NCBI GenBank assembly: GCA_038207745.1
Contig: JBBQZL010000122.1
Span: 1 to 8,458 of the forward strand
Length of the DNA: 8,458 nucleotides
Reading direction: 5' to 3'
Source of the DNA: JBBQZL01 sp038207745
Lineage (GTDB): Bacteria > Actinomycetota > Thermoleophilia > Solirubrobacterales > 70-9
In this document: positions 6,474-8,458 of the stretch, one piece after another
Layout of the letters: each line of letters starts with the position of its first letter
Numbering within the stretch: position 1 is the stretch's first letter
The notes under the pieces: generated by a model
What the model was told of the DNA's origin: nothing
The model's input: only the letters and a program-made list of their open reading frames with translations
Database searches by the model: none
Translations under genes and position numbers: made by a program

Positions 6474-7299
6474 GGCCCAGCAACTCCCGCGTCCGGTCCT
6501 GCGTCGCCACCTCGCGACCGAGGGTTCCCGCGAGACCCACCGCCATCTCCACGAGGGCGGCGCTTGATGGAGCGTGGACGCCGCGGCTTATGTAGGCGAC
6601 GTCCTCGAGCCCGGTCCGGATCCCGGGCGCGCCCTTGAGCAGCGCCAGCGCCAGCATCCGCTGGTGATGGCGGCCGATGCATGTGACCGTCCAGAACGCA
6701 TCGCCCGGCAGCGGGCGGAGCATTGCGTCAAGCGCCTCGGGAGAGGCATCGATGCCGCCCGGGACGCCGAACACCAGGTTGACCCGCAGCGGCCCCGGCA
6801 ATGTCCCGTCCTCGAGCCAGCGCACCGCGCTGACCACGTGGCCGACGTCGAAGCACTCGACCTCGAGCGCGATCCGGGCCTCCAGCGCACGCCTGATGAT
6901 CCCGCGGCCCGCCGGCGGCGGCGTGATGAAGGTCTCATCGCCGAAATTCATCGAGCCCGACTCGACTCCGGAGATATCGGGGTTGGCCTCGAGGCCGGTT
7001 GTCCGCTCCTCGATCGTCATCTCGTTGCTGCCACCGGTCGAGACCATCGTGATCAGGTCCGTGGCGCTGCGAATCCGCGCCATCACGTCCTTGAAGAGCT
7101 CGGGACGACCGCTCGGCGTCCCATCGTCCTCGCGCACGTGGAGGTGAACGACCGTCGCGCCGGCGGCGCCCGCCTCGATGGTCGATTCCGCAATCTCCTG
7201 GGTTGTGTACGGGATGTTCGGGTTGTTCTCGCGAAAGACGTCCGCCCCCGTCACCGCCACCGTCAGGACCACCGGCTTGCTGTTCCATGCGCCGCTCAT
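6466..7299 (-). CDS. kce: 3-keto-5-aminohexanoate cleavage enzyme (DUF849/BKACE family)
   Basis: Kce condenses 5-amino-3-oxohexanoate with acetyl-CoA to give acetoacetate and 3-aminobutyryl-CoA, using a zinc-bearing TIM barrel. The 277-residue protein is of usual family length. VVHLHVREDDG (residues 50-60) holds the zinc ligands His52 and His54, and Glu232 in GLEDVAY is the expected third ligand. STGG (87-90), NFGDE (118-122), VFGVPGG (176-182), Arg228 and Asp233 line up with the active site of the Cloacimonas enzyme as I remember it. Two positions differ conservatively: Asp20 in TGAD where Kce has Glu, and Ser116 in GSMNFG where Kce has Thr. The ATG start is preceded by GGAGGGAG and overlaps the preceding stop. 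The wider family acts on many beta-keto acids; the Kce assignment rests on similarity plus linkage to kdd. Confidence 0.9.
   Translation of the reverse strand: MSGAWNSKPVVLTVAVTGADVFRENNPNIPYTTQEIAESTIEAGAAGATVVHLHVREDDGTPSGRPELFKDVMARIRSATDLITMVSTGGSNEMTIEERTTGLEANPDISGVESGSMNFGDETFITPPPAGRGIIRRALEARIALEVECFDVGHVVSAVRWLEDGTLPGPLRVNLVFGVPGGIDASPEALDAMLRPLPGDAFWTVTCIGRHHQRMLALALLKGAPGIRTGLEDVAYISRGVHAPSSAALVEMAVGLAGTLGREVATQDRTRELLGLG
6484..6488 (-). promoter_or_regulatory. Possible ribosome binding site GGGAG deciding the TTG start of the TetR gene
   Basis: GGGAG stands ten bases before the TTG at 6473, within the last codons of kce. It is weak and rather distant, but the competing GTG at 6446 has no purine-rich site before it, so the TTG start is slightly favoured. 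Translation may depend on ribosomes finishing kce. Confidence 0.45.
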
Positions 7300-7697
7300 T
7301 GCTCTTCTCCCTCCGGTCGCGTCAGTGCTGTGCGCTCCTTATCGGTGATCGGTCTCGAGTGCCTCACACGCGAATCCCACATCACGAGGCCGAACTCCGC
7401 CTCGACCACGGCCTCCCCGACGCTGTCGAAGACGCGCTCGGTCGTTGTGATGCTGGAGATGCCGAGCCTTTCCACGACGCACTGCACCGTGACAGTGGCG
7501 GATGCCAGCTTGATCTCCCTCAGGTAGGTCACGGAACAACGCCCCACGACGTATTTGTCGCGGTGGATGCCGCGGCTCTCCAGGAAAGCGTCGCGGCCCT
7601 CCTCGAGATAGGTGAGAACCACGGTGTGATTGACGTGGCCCAGTCCGTCGATATCGCGCCAGCGCATCTTCACGACATGCCCGCTCCGGGCGCTCAC
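7296..7697 (-). CDS. Hotdog-fold acyl-CoA thioesterase-like protein (YbgC/FadM type) in the Kal position
   Basis: A 133-residue single hotdog domain of the 4HBT class. The N-terminal block WRDIDGLGHVNH (residues 13-24) followed by Tyr30-Leu-Glu-Glu matches the active-site loop and central helix of YbgC/FadM acyl-CoA thioesterases, and Asp17 sits where the family's catalytic Asp is found. The GTG start overlaps the kdd stop (GTGA), and its own stop overlaps the kce start (ATGA), so it is embedded between two lysine-fermentation genes. In classical clusters this place is held by Kal, 3-aminobutyryl-CoA ammonia-lyase, a small hotdog protein of a different subfamily; I do not see the Kal-type sequence (DAHYGGNLVDGA-like) here. 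It may hydrolyse a pathway CoA thioester or replace Kal; the family is clear, the substrate is not. It is probably cytoplasmic, with no signal peptide or membrane segment. Confidence 0.87.
   Translation of the reverse strand: MSARSGHVVKMRWRDIDGLGHVNHTVVLTYLEEGRDAFLESRGIHRDKYVVGRCSVTYLREIKLASATVTVQCVVERLGISSITTTERVFDSVGEAVVEAEFGLVMWDSRVRHSRPITDKERTALTRPEGEEQ
7307..7314 (-). promoter_or_regulatory. Ribosome binding site GGAGGGAG for kce
   Basis: The strand reads GGAGGGAG, ending seven bases before the kce ATG. It lies inside the end of the hotdog gene and supports the ATG at 7299 as the true start, alongside the ATGA overlap. Confidence 0.75.
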
Positions 7698-8458
7698 GCG
7701 ATCCCACCGACCGGGGCGCCAAAGGCCTGGCGCAGCGCCGGGGAACGGCGGACCAGATCGAGCGAGTAGGCGCCCATGTCAGTCGTGAATCCGCTGCCGA
7801 TCAGCATCTGGATATCGGCTCCCAGCCCGTCGGCCGTAAGGGCGGCGGTTGAGAAGTTGGTCGCCATCGAGAAGAACAGCACCGTGCCCTGATCCTCGGT
7901 CATCAGGATCGCCGACGGCTCACAGCCGGTGGCATTGACCACGACGACGGTCAGATCGGCCGGCGGCGCTCCGGCGGCGCGGAGTTTCTCAAGGGCACCG
8001 AGCGGGTCGCGCAGATCCGTGGCGACACCGATGTCGCAGAGACCGAGGTCCTTGACCCGGTTGATTGCGTCGGCGTCGACGTCGACGGCAACCACGGTCC
8101 CGCTCTCCATCGCATCGCGGGCGGCTGCGAGCGCGAGCTTTCCGGCGTGGCCTGCGCCCAGCACGTAAACGGTGCCGTTGGCCGGCGCGAGGTTGCGGGT
8201 ATGCGATCCGGCCCCGTAGACGTCATAGACCTCGAGAGCAACCGACAGTGGCAGGTCGTCCGGTAGCGGGCCCCATGGCGCGCTGTCGCAGACATAGGCG
8301 TATCCCGTCACCTCGACCTGGGCTGAGGCCGGGTCCAGCCCGGTCACGGCGTCGAGCCGGAGCGGGGTCGATGTGAGCGAGGCAAGGGTCACGATCCGGT
8401 CGCCGACCGCGGGCGGTGAGCTGAAGCGGTCGCCAACTGCCGTGACCGTTCCAAGCGA
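7694..8458 (-). CDS. kdd: L-erythro-3,5-diaminohexanoate dehydrogenase (partial, 5' end outside window)
   Basis: This enzyme carries out the NAD-dependent oxidative deamination of L-erythro-3,5-diaminohexanoate to 5-amino-3-oxohexanoate, a cytoplasmic step of lysine fermentation. The frame stays open to the window edge, so 254 residues are visible. A GTG at 8392 is only an internal Val: the 22 codons before it continue the family sequence (VGDRI followed by VTLASLTSTPLRL, like the VGDKIATLVSLTLTPLKI I remember from known Kdd proteins). I estimate 90-100 N-terminal residues are missing from a usual length near 345. A Rossmann motif GAGHAG lies at visible residues 101-106, and the acidic residue ending the next strand (VVAVDVD, Asp126) is consistent with NAD binding. 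The stop overlaps the next gene by four bases, and Kce lies two genes downstream, which strongly supports the pathway call. An unrelated zinc-free alcohol-dehydrogenase-like protein is the only alternative and is less likely. Confidence 0.9.
   Translation of the reverse strand, partial: SLGTVTAVGDRFSSPPAVGDRIVTLASLTSTPLRLDAVTGLDPASAQVEVTGYAYVCDSAPWGPLPDDLPLSVALEVYDVYGAGSHTRNLAPANGTVYVLGAGHAGKLALAAARDAMESGTVVAVDVDADAINRVKDLGLCDIGVATDLRDPLGALEKLRAAGAPPADLTVVVVNATGCEPSAILMTEDQGTVLFFSMATNFSTAALTADGLGADIQMLIGSGFTTDMGAYSLDLVRRSPALRQAFGAPVGGIA

Noticed and set aside
6574..7527. Plus-strand open frame of 317 codons, and similar long plus-strand frames at 687-1445, 3779-4531 and 5074-5838
   Set aside because: Each is antisense to a well-identified minus-strand gene, is rich in Arg/Asp/His as expected from reversed GC-rich codons, and has no recognisable domain.
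8390..8392. GTG at 8392 as the start of kdd
   Set aside because: The 22 upstream codons to the window edge continue the same frame and match Kdd family sequence, so this is an internal Val and the gene is truncated by the window.

Overview
The window is GC-rich, every recognisable gene lies on the minus strand, and GTG and TTG starts are used freely. This fits a high-GC bacterium, most likely an actinobacterium (Thermoleophilia-like) or possibly a Chloroflexi relative. The phylum is inferred from style (Rossmann, ABC and TetR sequence flavour, and a C-terminally membrane-anchored binding protein). No marker gene proves it.

Read in transcription order (from high to low coordinates), there are ten genes. 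The first is the 3,5-diaminohexanoate dehydrogenase Kdd (8458-7694, 5' end outside the window). It is followed by a small hotdog-fold thioesterase-like protein (7697-7296), a 3-keto-5-aminohexanoate cleavage enzyme Kce of the DUF849/BKACE family (7299-6466), a TetR repressor (6473-5751) and an LdcA-like S66 L,D-carboxypeptidase (5754-4774). Then comes a complete peptide-type ABC importer: binding protein (4777-2963), two permeases (2952-1984 and 1987-1142), a first ATPase (1145-132) and a second ATPase that begins at 135 and runs off the left edge just before its Walker A motif.

Eight of the nine gene junctions overlap (mostly ATGA/GTGA 4-base overlaps) and the ninth has a 10-base gap. The whole window therefore looks like the interior of one long, translationally coupled operon, with no visible terminator or internal promoter. 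No stretch over 300 bases lacks a gene. I see no RNA gene, CRISPR array, insertion sequence or long repeat.

The central idea is a lysine (beta-lysine/3,5-diaminohexanoate) degradation segment fused to peptide uptake. The importer brings in peptides, the S66 peptidase could trim L,D-peptides such as murein peptides, and the amino acid would pass through the KamA/KamDE steps (not in this window) to Kdd and Kce, giving acetoacetate and 3-aminobutyryl-CoA. The usual next enzyme, Kal (3-aminobutyryl-CoA ammonia-lyase), is not recognisable here. Its place is taken by a YbgC/FadM-like hotdog protein, which is the most interesting functional question in the window. The TetR protein in the middle is the obvious candidate regulator of the whole unit.
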